A DNA stretch of 64,000 nucleotides. Origin: UBA6115 sp050953005. GTDB taxonomy: Bacteria > Bacillota > Clostridia > Christensenellales > Aristaeellaceae. The notes beneath the pieces are model-generated. The model was not told the DNA's origin. It worked only from the letters and a program-made list of their open reading frames with translations, and ran no database searches. The DNA lies in contig JBMNLV010000008.1 of the NCBI GenBank assembly GCA_050953005.1, forward strand, positions 1 to 64,000. Reading direction: 5' to 3'. This document shows, in pieces, positions 43,001-52,085 of the stretch (positions are counted from its first letter, which is position 1; the number at the start of each line of letters is the position of its first letter). Made by a program: the position numbers and the translations under genes.

Positions 43001-43216
43001 AGAGGCATTATCTGCCATGATCTCCGTAATCCTCAAGCCGGCTGCAACGGATTGCAGGCTGCCGTCCGGTGACACGTTAAGGGCTCTTTGAGTGACTTCC
43101 CTGGGAGAAACAAGCAAAATGATTCCTATGACTGCAATGCAAAAAATCAACAGGGCAATGCTGGATTCCCTGCGGCGGGAGCGCCTGACCGGTGTGCGGC
43201 TGCTTCGCTGACTCAT
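40100..43216 (-). CDS. Exported CotH kinase-family protein with lamin-tail domains
   Basis: 1038 residues. Basic N-terminus and one membrane helix (SIALLIFCIAVIGIILLV, about 19-36), so anchored outside the cell. Three lamin-tail-like (LTD) domains follow: LRITEIMADNASAFPDEYGN, LVINEICPAPRSGLRDEDGE and VYITEVLSSNSS with DWAEIYN. Then comes a chitobiase/FN3-like domain (YTLDGAIPT) and a C-terminal CotH kinase domain (SGNDAVWTRMVDGVQSRLVD, NGQYWGHYNMRERV, WRWILFDLDYG). CotH kinases phosphorylate spore-coat or surface proteins. Followed 22 bases upstream by the Smr gene in the same direction. Confidence 0.9.
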   Translation of the reverse strand: MSQRSSRTPVRRSRRRESSIALLIFCIAVIGIILLVSPREVTQRALNVSPDGSLQSVAAGLRITEIMADNASAFPDEYGNFPDWLEIANLSDYPINTKGLTLSNRPDRARFIFPDITLAPGEYIVIFCDKTNQNELGKPLHAKFKISSITASVYLFDTYGYVIDKVEDTPTLNANESYALQADGNFIKTDLFSPGYPNTPEGHEAYMSSYMVESGQLVINEICPAPRSGLRDEDGELSDWIELKNNSGEPIDLSILALSDNEERPVKWTFPEGALIAPHGYYLIFASGKNRDNPGSIPHSNFSLAAEGETLTLSTRQGQLIDRITYPNMPADHSYGRDEQTGEWQVFTITTPGVSNDAAGFQKSDDFLRAINPYKVYITEVLSSNSSIPPSAGAPISDWAEIYNAGSQVQDISRWGLSDNINWPRKWQFPEGTSIWPGEYKVIRLDKSKTPGTDAAALSASFAIKRAGGEVVTLSDPDGRVLDRIVTPEIPTDISYGRAADFKGFFYFDAPTPGSANSVGFVGFAPVPAFSRDGGLYKENITVSIQVPKDSQVRYTLDGAIPTIANGIVYEEPLEIKDTTVLRARAFSSGLQPSKTITATYVMKTYFTLPVVALTTDPFELWNQETGMLALGEGIDILQYKKIRFKDPWPTYALHGKKHRPGYAEMFMSDTAEVVFSQDVTFGLIGQYSLDMPQKSFKVQARAKYGPKYFYAALFDDRPFDLYKSFVLRVSGNDAVWTRMVDGVQSRLVDQLDTTVIHQAWKPVIVYLNGQYWGHYNMRERVSRYFVAQHEGIPIEEADNMTILEANGKSYWGSEVEYKELVKTAKTLSPASNPEDLKYLTDRIDVDNYFDYMILEAFFANSDTGNIRFYKLPGGKWRWILFDLDYGLFDSNFNGIKIILDPRGTGVNRAIDNTLIRKLLENPQMQDKFLRRFGEIFRQLTTEVMLRQVEECYNILQPEMMMHYERWASYHLKSISSEQPQTVDGSMRYWNSRVNRLKNVVKKRPTNCWKQVKEWFKLTDAQMIDYFGPMPEMPDDVI

Positions 43217-43237
43217 GCTTTTTCCTTCCGTTTGGAT

Positions 43238-43468
43238 TTAGTATTCCCTGAGCACCAGAATGGTTTGCCCCGGGTTCATGCTTGACTCAATGCGGATGAC
43301 CCGTGGGTGGCTGGAGAATTCTTCCTTGATCATATCCCGGATAGCGCTTCCCTGGCGGTAACCATGAATGATCTTAAGGCGGTAATCGGCGGCTGTTGTT
43401 CGCATCAAGGCGGATCTGACAGCAGTTCTTGCCTGATACAGATTTTTTCCGTGGAGGTCCAGTTCCAT
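43238..43468 (-). CDS. Smr-domain protein, 76 aa
   Basis: Small MutS-related domain alone. It starts MELDLHGKNLYQARTAVRSA (LDLHG motif) and contains KIIHGYRQGSAIRDMIKEEF (HGxGxG-like) and the closing strand QTILVLREY. Such stand-alone Smr proteins are RNA or DNA nicking endonucleases. The ATG at 43466-43468 has a GGGGGAGG site. Upstream of and co-directional with the CotH gene. Confidence 0.88.
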   Translation of the reverse strand: MELDLHGKNLYQARTAVRSALMRTTAADYRLKIIHGYRQGSAIRDMIKEEFSSHPRVIRIESSMNPGQTILVLREY

Positions 43469-43558
43469 TGCATTCACCTCCCCCAAAAATCATGAACAGT
43501 ATAATGCAAGAAAGTAATATAATCAAGTTAGGATATAATTTTGCTTTGATTCTACGGA

Positions 43559-44404
43559 CTATTTCTTTTCTAAAGTATTAAGAATAAAACGCAGGTAACG
43601 ATAAACAATGTCATCATAGCCATGGGCAAACAGCATCCGTGTACCTACGGCATCCTCGATTTCATTGAACACCAGCTTGCCCCCGTGGAAAAGAAAATCA
43701 ATCCCTACCAATCCGAAATCCATGGTACTAATTAGTTTTCGCACCATTTGCTCATCTTTGGCGCTCAAACGATAGGGCATCGCGCCGCCGCCCTGTCCGA
43801 GGTTGCTTCGGAAGTCATGCTGAGAATAACGCATCATCACGGCGATGATCTCTTTGCCCAACACATAGGCGCGCACATCCTTGCCCGGGGTGTCGCACAA
43901 TGCCTGAACCAGCGCCTTGTCCGGTGAGGATGTCGCTAAAGCAGCTTGAAACGCCTCATGATCTTTTACCAGAAATACCTTGCGTCCGCCACAACTGCTT
44001 ACAGCTTTGAGCACTACAGGATAGGGGAGAGGGCTGTCTATTTCGTCCCCACGAAGAAACACGGTGTCCATCGCCAAGACGATGCCGCTGACCAATTGAT
44101 GTGTCAGACGCTTATCGTTGCAAATTCTGGCTACTCGCGCGTTGTTGAACACAGGGATACCCATTGTCTCAAGATGCGCGCTTAAGAGCGGTTGATTCAG
44201 GCGCATGACCGCTGCGTCCGGCAGCGGCAGACCGCCTGTATGTTCAAGCCAGGGACGACCTTCTTTGATGCCATAAACCATTTCTTCATATATAACCAAG
44301 TGAATCTGGACATCTTCATGCTGTGCAGCTTTTTGCCATTGCTCAATAAAGAAACGGTTGCGGGCCACATTGTCCGATTCATACACTAGCCAGATTGTTT
44401 TCAT
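43559..44404 (-). CDS. RimK-like ATP-grasp ligase, copy B
   Basis: 281 residues from the ATG at 44402-44404, which overlaps the upstream paralog's stop (ATGA). ATP-grasp features: DKRLTHQLVSG, PYPVVLKAVSSCGGRKVFLV (ATP-binding lysine loop), DVRAYVLGKEIIAVMMRYSQ, DFRSNLGQGGGAMPY, and metal site VGIDFLFHGGKLVFNEIEDA. Unusually, the last motif has EIEDAVGTR where RimK proteins have EVNSNPG. RimK-type enzymes add glutamate or other amino acids to a carboxylate. Paired with the next gene, it likely forms a two-step or heteromeric ligase. Product unknown. Confidence 0.85.
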   Translation of the reverse strand: MKTIWLVYESDNVARNRFFIEQWQKAAQHEDVQIHLVIYEEMVYGIKEGRPWLEHTGGLPLPDAAVMRLNQPLLSAHLETMGIPVFNNARVARICNDKRLTHQLVSGIVLAMDTVFLRGDEIDSPLPYPVVLKAVSSCGGRKVFLVKDHEAFQAALATSSPDKALVQALCDTPGKDVRAYVLGKEIIAVMMRYSQHDFRSNLGQGGGAMPYRLSAKDEQMVRKLISTMDFGLVGIDFLFHGGKLVFNEIEDAVGTRMLFAHGYDDIVYRYLRFILNTLEKK

Positions 44405-45258
44405 AGCGTTGCCTTGATCTGCTTCATAATTGCCTTTGCCGGGTTGATGCCGGTGACCCGCATTAGCCCCAAAAAATGCGCGTTTGAATTGACCTCGCAT
44501 ACAAGGGGACCGTCATTGCTTTGCAAAAGGTCTACCCCGGCGAAGTCCGTGCCGCAGGCAGCGCTGGCGGCCAGGGCCAATGCTTCCTGTGCGGCTGTGG
44601 GAGTATGGGGGAAGGCTGAGGCGCCGTTCTCCAGGTTCGCGCGAAAGTCGCCCTGGGTGTTGACGCGCCGGATGGCGGCAACTATTTGTTTTCCTACGAC
44701 ATATAGCCGCAGGTCGCTGCCTGCGGACTCGCTGATAAAACGCTGGAAGAGCAACTCACAATGCCCTGCCCGCTCAAAAATCGCAAGGATTTCATCTTTG
44801 GAATGCGCAAGATAGACCTGCTGTCCGAAAGACCCTTTGCCTTCCTTGACCACCAGAGGTAAGCCCAGCACATGAATAACTTCATCCAGAAACTCGCCTT
44901 CTCCAAAACCAATGCCCGGATAGCTCGTGGGACAGAGAATGGTTTCCGGTTGAGGAAGACCAGCCTGTTCAAGTACCAGGCTGGTCAGGGTCTTGTCATC
45001 GCACACCGCGATGGCATGCGCGCTGTTGAACAACCGCATGCCTGATAATTCCATGCGCTTGGCCAGACGAATATCCTTGTCAAAAAACAACGCAGTCGCC
45101 GGCGGATTTATCAAACTGTCCCGCGCGATAAATTCCGCGTTGGTTTTAATTTTCATATCAATTCCGGCTTCTTCCGCGGCTTGCACCAGAGCTTCTTGAA
45201 TTCCTGCAAAGGAGGAACCGCGTAAGAATGCGTTGACCACCAGCCAGAGTTTCTTCAT
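44401..45258 (-). CDS. RimK-like ATP-grasp ligase, copy A
   Basis: 285 residues from the ATG at 45256-45258 with a GGAGGATC site; the longer open frame lacks a site. Features: CDDKTLTSLVLEQAGLPQPE, LVVKEGKGSFGQQVYLAHSK, SDLRLYVVGKQIVAAIRR, GDFRANLENGASAFPH and CEVNSNAHFLGLMRVTG, the standard RimK metal and ATP sites. About 25-30% like its downstream neighbour by eye, consistent with an old tandem duplication. Function beyond amino-acid ligation is not predictable. Confidence 0.87.
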   Translation of the reverse strand: MKKLWLVVNAFLRGSSFAGIQEALVQAAEEAGIDMKIKTNAEFIARDSLINPPATALFFDKDIRLAKRMELSGMRLFNSAHAIAVCDDKTLTSLVLEQAGLPQPETILCPTSYPGIGFGEGEFLDEVIHVLGLPLVVKEGKGSFGQQVYLAHSKDEILAIFERAGHCELLFQRFISESAGSDLRLYVVGKQIVAAIRRVNTQGDFRANLENGASAFPHTPTAAQEALALAASAACGTDFAGVDLLQSNDGPLVCEVNSNAHFLGLMRVTGINPAKAIMKQIKATL

Positions 45259-45310
45259 GTGTTGATCCTCCGGCTCACATTTTATCATGCAAGGGCCGTC
45301 CTGAACAGTT

Positions 45311-45360
45311 GTCATTTGATAAGCTTCTCTCTGCTGTCATTTGACAAGCTTCTCTCTGCT
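45311..45360 (+). repeat. 25-bp tandem duplication
   Basis: Two adjacent copies of GTCATTTGAYAAGCTTCTCT + CTGCT (45311-45335 and 45336-45360) differing at one base. It lies in the 381-base gap between the RimK-like pair and the ATPase operon, in which no gene was seen. Confidence 0.85.
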
Positions 45361-45580
45361 GTTGGAGCAATAATGAAAAGGAAAAACGCAAATATAATAA
45401 TTTCTCTTACAGTTCAGAACTGCTAAAAACACTTAAACGCATGAATCATATGCCGCTTGCCAATATTCCATGGGGATACACTTTGATTAAGCAGCAGGAA
45501 ATTCACGTGATCATTATTTAAAATATGTTTTGGCACTGTTTATCATTTTCCCGGCGTGTTTTGTCCTTTTGCTCAAAACA

Positions 45581-45610
45581 TTGGATATTTTGACAAGCAT
45601 GGTGTATACT
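45581..45610 (+). promoter_or_regulatory. Promoter of the V-type ATPase operon
   Basis: TTGGAT (45581-45586), 18 bases, TATACT (45605-45610), 30 bases before the first gene's ATG. A perfect TTGACA at 45590 is too close to the -10 box to be used with it. Confidence 0.6.
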
Positions 45611-45639
45611 AAGCATGACATTAAATAATGAGGTGCTAA

Positions 45640-45960
45640 ATGTCCCAAAACATTTTCGACACTATTCTGGCCGAGGAGGCGAAAGCCGAGGCATTATTAT
45701 TGGATGCTCAGCACAGCGCCAATGAAATTGTTAAGAATGCCGAAGCAACAGCGGCAGAGCAAGAGCGCAGGGCAGCCATAGACAACCGCGCTTTGCTCCA
45801 ACAAATGCTTGAGGAGCGCCGGCAGGCTGTTGAAAAACACCTGGAGACTGACAGGGCAGCGCAAGCAAAGCAACTGGAAGACAGCATGAACATCGCTCAG
45901 GCCAAGCTTGCTCAGGCGGTTGACTATATCGTCAGCGAGGTGCTCAATGGCGCTGGTTGA
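45640..45960 (+). CDS. ntpF: V/A-type ATPase peripheral-stalk subunit (G/H, NtpF-like)
   Basis: 106 residues, one long charged helix (EEAKAEALLLDAQHSANEIV, KNAEATAAEQERRAAIDNR) that pairs with subunit E to form the peripheral stalk. First gene of the ATPase operon. GAGGTG site before the ATG; its 3' end overlaps the ntpI start by 14 bases. The family is short and low in complexity, so the call rests partly on position. Confidence 0.85.
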   Translation: MSQNIFDTILAEEAKAEALLLDAQHSANEIVKNAEATAAEQERRAAIDNRALLQQMLEERRQAVEKHLETDRAAQAKQLEDSMNIAQAKLAQAVDYIVSEVLNGAG

Positions 45961-47842
45961 GATGCAACGCCTCTATGCCCTGGTCATGAAGCGCGACCAG
46001 GCTGCTTTGGTGCAAATGGTGCAAAGGGCCGGATGTGTGCAGATTACCCCTGTTGGCGCAGGTGAAGCCCATGGCCTCAGCGCGGCTGATCATCGCCTTC
46101 AGCGCAATGAGGAAGCCCTTCACCGTGTCCGATGGGCGATATCCCGCCTGAACAGGTATGACCCGGTCAAACAATCCATGTTCAAGCCCCTGCCGGCGGT
46201 GGAACCTGCTGCCCTGGAGGAGGAAGACTTGAGTGCCGCGATCTCGGTGGTCGAGCAAGTGGAGGAACTGGAGCGCCAAAGCGGCGAACTGCGCGGACAG
46301 CATACACGCCTGGAACAGATGGCAGAACAGCTTCAGCCCTGGGTGGGATTGGATGTCCCCGCCAATCAGATTCACGATACTGCCACTACCCGTGTATGGA
46401 CAGGGTATGCGCCGCAGCGCGGCTTGCACCGCTTGATAGAGGAATGGAAAGGCCGTCCGGCAGTCATCAGCATGCTGGGAAGCCAGCGCGACAGCGCAGC
46501 TTTCTACGCTGTTGTGCATAACGCCTATACAGAAGCCTTTCTGTCAGACCTGCGCGCTATCGGCTACCAGCATGCGGCCCCGTTGCTGGGTCAGGAGACA
46601 CCTGCTGAGCAAATGAAGCGTATAGCCCGGGAAAGCGGGGAATTGCGCGCACAGGAAGCGAACATTGAGAAGCGTATGGCGAATCTGGGCGTTTCCCTGC
46701 CTGTGCTGCGCCTGGCTTATGAAAACCTGGCTGCTCGAAAGGGGCGCCTGGACGCGTTGGGCACCATGACGCATACCCAAAGTGTATCGGTGATGGCTGG
46801 CTGGGTACCCAAGGCTGCGGCTCAGCCCTTGGCTGATGCTATCATCAAGGCATTTCCCGGCGCCCAGGCCATGGTGCGCGATCCATTGGAGGAAGAGGAT
46901 CCGCCGATCCTGTTGCACAACCACCCGGTGGTCCGGCCGTATGAGGCTGTCATCTCGGGATTTTCCCTGCCTGCCAACGGCGCGCTGGACCCTACAGCGG
47001 TCATGATGCCCTTTTTTGCAATTTTCTTCGGAATGATGGTGTCCGATGCCGGCTATGGCTTGGTGATGGCCTTGCTGATTCCCATTCTGGTCAAAATCAT
47101 GCAGCCGTCCGAGGGTGCCCGCAAGATTTTCTGGATCATCGCTGGGGGCGGCGTTTCCACGGTGCTGTGGGGCGCCCTGTACAATACCTGGTTTGGCTTT
47201 GGCCCCTGGCCCAGTCTGTTTGATCCGGTCAATAATTCCTTGCCGGTGATGGCGCTGTGCATCGGGGTAGGGGCCTTGCATCTGTTTACTGGCCTTATCC
47301 TGGGCGCGGTGCAAAACTTCCGCCGGGGGGATCCCTTCAGTGCATTGTATGACCAGTTCAGCTGGATTTTACTGGTTATTGGCCTGGGGCTGCTGTTGCT
47401 GCCGCAGGCTGCACAAATTGGCAAGTGGATGGCTGTCTTGGGCGCAGGCATTATATTGCTTACAGCTGGCCGGGAAAAATCCAAAAACCCGATCAAGCGC
47501 CTGGTGTCCGGCTTTGGCGCGCTGTATGGTGTCACCAGCTGGATTTCCGACCTGCTCAGCTACATGCGTTTATTTGGCATGGGGCTGGCCACAGGCGTCA
47601 TCGGCATGGTCATCAACCAGCTGGTTGGCATGCTTGCGGGTGGCGGCATTCTGGGCATCATTTTTGGCGCTGTCGTGTTTGTGGGCGCTCATCTGTTCAA
47701 TGCCGCCATCAACATCCTGGGCGCTTATGTGCATGCCTGCCGCCTGCAATACATCGAATTTTTCGGCAAGTTCTACGAGGAAGGAGGAAAGCCTTTCAAG
47801 CCCCTGCGCTTCGCGCCGCGCTATGTGCGCCTTCATGAATAA
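45947..47842 (+). CDS. ntpI: V/A-type ATPase subunit I (membrane a-type subunit)
   Basis: 631 residues from ATG 45947 (GAGGTG site); the frame is open further back inside ntpF. Soluble N-terminal half with helical arms (ALVEMQRLYALVMKRDQAAL), then eight or so membrane helices from about residue 345. It forms the ion half-channels next to the rotor. The key basic residue region is in WISDLLSYMRLFGMGLATGV (conserved arginine R), and FFAIFFGMMVSDAGYGL is a family hallmark. Typical length for the family. Confidence 0.93.
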   Translation: MALVEMQRLYALVMKRDQAALVQMVQRAGCVQITPVGAGEAHGLSAADHRLQRNEEALHRVRWAISRLNRYDPVKQSMFKPLPAVEPAALEEEDLSAAISVVEQVEELERQSGELRGQHTRLEQMAEQLQPWVGLDVPANQIHDTATTRVWTGYAPQRGLHRLIEEWKGRPAVISMLGSQRDSAAFYAVVHNAYTEAFLSDLRAIGYQHAAPLLGQETPAEQMKRIARESGELRAQEANIEKRMANLGVSLPVLRLAYENLAARKGRLDALGTMTHTQSVSVMAGWVPKAAAQPLADAIIKAFPGAQAMVRDPLEEEDPPILLHNHPVVRPYEAVISGFSLPANGALDPTAVMMPFFAIFFGMMVSDAGYGLVMALLIPILVKIMQPSEGARKIFWIIAGGGVSTVLWGALYNTWFGFGPWPSLFDPVNNSLPVMALCIGVGALHLFTGLILGAVQNFRRGDPFSALYDQFSWILLVIGLGLLLLPQAAQIGKWMAVLGAGIILLTAGREKSKNPIKRLVSGFGALYGVTSWISDLLSYMRLFGMGLATGVIGMVINQLVGMLAGGGILGIIFGAVVFVGAHLFNAAINILGAYVHACRLQYIEFFGKFYEEGGKPFKPLRFAPRYVRLHE

Positions 47843-47886
47843 GCGGTTCCATTATTCCCACTAAATATTACGTAGGAGGATTCCCC

Positions 47887-48363
47887 ATGTTAAGTATCGG
47901 TCAAATCCTGGCATTCACCGCCGCCGCCCTGTCCACCCTGATTGCGGGCTACGGCTCCGCCAAGGCTGTCGGCCTGGCAGGCCAGACCTCAGCAGGCGTT
48001 TCCACGGAAAATCCCGAGGTCAACTCCAAGCTGATGGTGTTGCAAATTTTGCCGGGAACCCAAGGCATTTATGGTTTTTTGATTGCTGTCATTATCCTGG
48101 TCAATACCGGCGCGCTGAGCGGCAATCTCAAACCGGTGGATTTGTTGCAGGGTGTGATGCTGGTTGTTGCCATTCTGCCGGTTGTTGTGGTCGGTTACCT
48201 GTCCGCCATCCATCAAGCTAAGGTTGCTTCCGCAGGCATGCTGATGGTAGGTCAGCACCCGGATATGTCTGGTAAAGCCATCACCATGACCGTTATGGTG
48301 GAGACCTACGCGGTGCTGGCCCTGCTGGCGTCCTTCCTGATGGTCAACGCCGTCAAGCTGTGA
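47887..48363 (+). CDS. ntpK: V/A-type ATPase rotor subunit K
   Basis: 158 residues with four membrane helices (two hairpins), the membrane rotor ring. The ion-binding residues known from Enterococcus hirae NtpK all have counterparts: LQILPGTQGIYGF (L, T, Q), AIHQAKVA (Q) and VMVETYAVLALL (E and T-Y). This favours sodium over proton as the coupling ion. Strong AGGAGG site. The stop overlaps the ntpE start by one base (TGATG). Confidence 0.94.
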   Translation: MLSIGQILAFTAAALSTLIAGYGSAKAVGLAGQTSAGVSTENPEVNSKLMVLQILPGTQGIYGFLIAVIILVNTGALSGNLKPVDLLQGVMLVVAILPVVVVGYLSAIHQAKVASAGMLMVGQHPDMSGKAITMTVMVETYAVLALLASFLMVNAVKL

Positions 48364-48977
48364 TGGAACACCTTGATACAAAGCCCATCCTTGGCCAGAT
48401 CCAGGCGGATGCCCGGCAGGCTGCCGACACCCTGCTGAGCGAAGCGCGCGACCGCGCGGCGGCGATTTCAGAGCGCTCCAATCTACGTGTACAGGAAATG
48501 GTGGAGGATACCCGGGCCAAAGCGCTGGCAGAAGCTGACCTGCTGGAGGATCGGATGCTGCGCCTGGCGGGGCTCGAACAGCGCAATCTGCTCGTGACCG
48601 CCAAGCGCGAGCTGATTGGGCGCGCCTTTGAACAGGCAATACAAACCCTCAACAAGGCCCCCAAGGATCAGGTGACCCGTGTGATGGGCAATCTGCTGGT
48701 TCGTTACGCGTCGGGGAATGAGACCCTTATAGCCGGTGAGATCAACGATGCGTTTTTTACGCAGGATTTTATTCGTGATATCAACCTGCGCCTGTCTCAA
48801 AGTGGAAGACAAGGAAATTTAAACGCAGGTGAAGGACGTGAGCCGGGCGTATGTGGTGTTGTGCTTAGGGGCAGGAATAGCCGGGTGAACTGCACCTTCG
48901 CCGCGCTGATGGAAACCCGGCGGGAGGAGATGGAGTCAGCGGTTGCGGGCATCCTTTTCCCGCCACCGCAAGAATGA
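48363..48977 (+). CDS. ntpE: V/A-type ATPase subunit E (peripheral stalk)
   Basis: 204 residues: long N-terminal helix (ILGQIQADARQAADTLLSEA, RDRAAAISERSNLRVQEM) and a globular C-terminal part (KRELIGRAFEQAIQTLNKAP, CTFAALMETRREEMESAVAG) that holds the catalytic head. The ATG shares its A with the ntpK stop. A GTG codon at 48360 is a less likely start. Confidence 0.9.
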   Translation: MEHLDTKPILGQIQADARQAADTLLSEARDRAAAISERSNLRVQEMVEDTRAKALAEADLLEDRMLRLAGLEQRNLLVTAKRELIGRAFEQAIQTLNKAPKDQVTRVMGNLLVRYASGNETLIAGEINDAFFTQDFIRDINLRLSQSGRQGNLNAGEGREPGVCGVVLRGRNSRVNCTFAALMETRREEMESAVAGILFPPPQE

Positions 48978-48987
48978 AGGAGATTTC

Positions 48988-49968
48988 ATGCCTCAATCAA
49001 GCATAGCCTATGCTGTAGGCCGTGTAAGGGCCGCAGTCCGCAAGCCTTTGGGTGATGCCCAGCTTGAGCGCTTGCTTTCCAGCGCCGATTACGATGAGGC
49101 GCTGCGCTTGCTGGTTGAAATGGGGTGGTCTGACGCCCAGGCTGGCGATATTGAGCAGTTGAGCATCAGCATGCTGGAGCAGGTATGTACCCTTTTGCGC
49201 GACATCACGCCCATGAGCGAATTGACAGATTGTTTCCTGCTGCGACATGATGCGCAAAACCTCAAGACACTGTTTAAGGCGCGCATCCTGGGCATCAAGC
49301 CCGAGGGTTTGTCCCGTTGCGGCACCATCCCGCTGGATACCTTGCGCCATGCCGTTACGGAACATGCCTATAAAACTTTACCTGCTTTTCTTGAACTTGT
49401 GATGGAAACACTGGAAAAACGGATAGCGCTCAATCCTGACCCGATGCAGATTGATGTGCAGATTGACCGTGCGCTGTATGCCGAGTTGGCCAGGCGGATG
49501 AAAGCTGTCAGGTCAAAACCTTCAAAAGCCTATTTCGCCGGCAAGGCTGACCTGGTCAACGCGGTTTCCTTCCTGCGCCTGGCGGCTATAAAAGCCCAGG
49601 ATATTCAGTTTTCAGATGTTATGTTGCCAGGCGGGACGCTGTCTAAACAGGAATGGCAATCCATTGCTGAGAATCCTGAGAAAATGGTACCGGCTTTCGT
49701 ATCCTACGGACCGCAGGTTCAACGTGCGATTGGCAATGCCCAGCAGGATCATGCCGCGCTGCCGGCCTTAGAAAAAGCCGCTGATGACTGGCTGCTGGCC
49801 TTGTTCCGTCCCCTGCGCAATGAGCCCTTCGCTGTGGAAGTGCTGATCGGTTGGCTGCTTGCGCATGAACGTGAAGCCGGCGCTGTGCGGCTGATCATGG
49901 CCGGTAAGCTCAACGGCTTTTCACAGGAAGCTATCCGGGAAAGGTTGCGTGATGCCTATGGCAGATAA
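48988..49968 (+). CDS. ntpC: V/A-type ATPase subunit C
   Basis: 326 residues; socket protein joining the rotor ring to the central stalk. It begins IAYAVGRVRAAVRKPLGDAQ and has the repeated helical pattern of the family (HDAQNLKTLFKARILGIKPE; VEVLIGWLLAHEREAGAVRL near the end, the usual KxxEIxNIRxI-type closing region). The ATG at 48988 has an AAGGAG site. Confidence 0.92.
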   Translation: MPQSSIAYAVGRVRAAVRKPLGDAQLERLLSSADYDEALRLLVEMGWSDAQAGDIEQLSISMLEQVCTLLRDITPMSELTDCFLLRHDAQNLKTLFKARILGIKPEGLSRCGTIPLDTLRHAVTEHAYKTLPAFLELVMETLEKRIALNPDPMQIDVQIDRALYAELARRMKAVRSKPSKAYFAGKADLVNAVSFLRLAAIKAQDIQFSDVMLPGGTLSKQEWQSIAENPEKMVPAFVSYGPQVQRAIGNAQQDHAALPALEKAADDWLLALFRPLRNEPFAVEVLIGWLLAHEREAGAVRLIMAGKLNGFSQEAIRERLRDAYGR

Positions 49969-50293
49969 ACGGATGATGCGCATGGGCGCTGTAGGGGAGG
50001 AGGACGCTATTCTGGCCTTCAAAGCTGTCGGTGCCGTTGCCATACCGGCAACCACCGCTGATGAGGTGGCAAGCGCTCTGCACCGTCTCAGCCGCGATGG
50101 CATACCTATCATATTTATAACGGAGGCCGCGGCGCGCATGGCGCCGGAGGCTGTCGCGCGCTACGAGCAGACCATAGAAACCGCTGTGATTCCGATCCCT
50201 GGCATCCGCGGCTCGGATGGCTACGGTGCGCAGCGGGTGCGGGACAATGTCATCAAAGCCATCGGCGCGGACATCCTGCAACATAACAACTGA
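49952..50293 (+). CDS. ntpG: V/A-type ATPase subunit F (central stalk)
   Basis: 113 residues, Rossmann-like alpha/beta subunit of the central stalk: MGAVGEEDAILAFKAVGAVA, IPIIFITEAAA and IPIPGIRGSDGYG, all typical. It overlaps the ntpC stop by 17 bases. An ATG six bases later is possible. The name ntpG follows Enterococcus usage; other schemes call it atpF. Confidence 0.92.
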   Translation: MPMADKRMMRMGAVGEEDAILAFKAVGAVAIPATTADEVASALHRLSRDGIPIIFITEAAARMAPEAVARYEQTIETAVIPIPGIRGSDGYGAQRVRDNVIKAIGADILQHNN

Positions 50294-50316
50294 TACACAG
50301 AAACGAGGAAGATAGA

Positions 50317-52083
<1,767 letters not shown>

Positions 52084-52085
52084 GG

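Noticed and set aside
46544..47314. 256-aa minus-strand frame
   Set aside because: Antisense to ntpI; histidine/glutamine-rich composition typical of a shadow frame.
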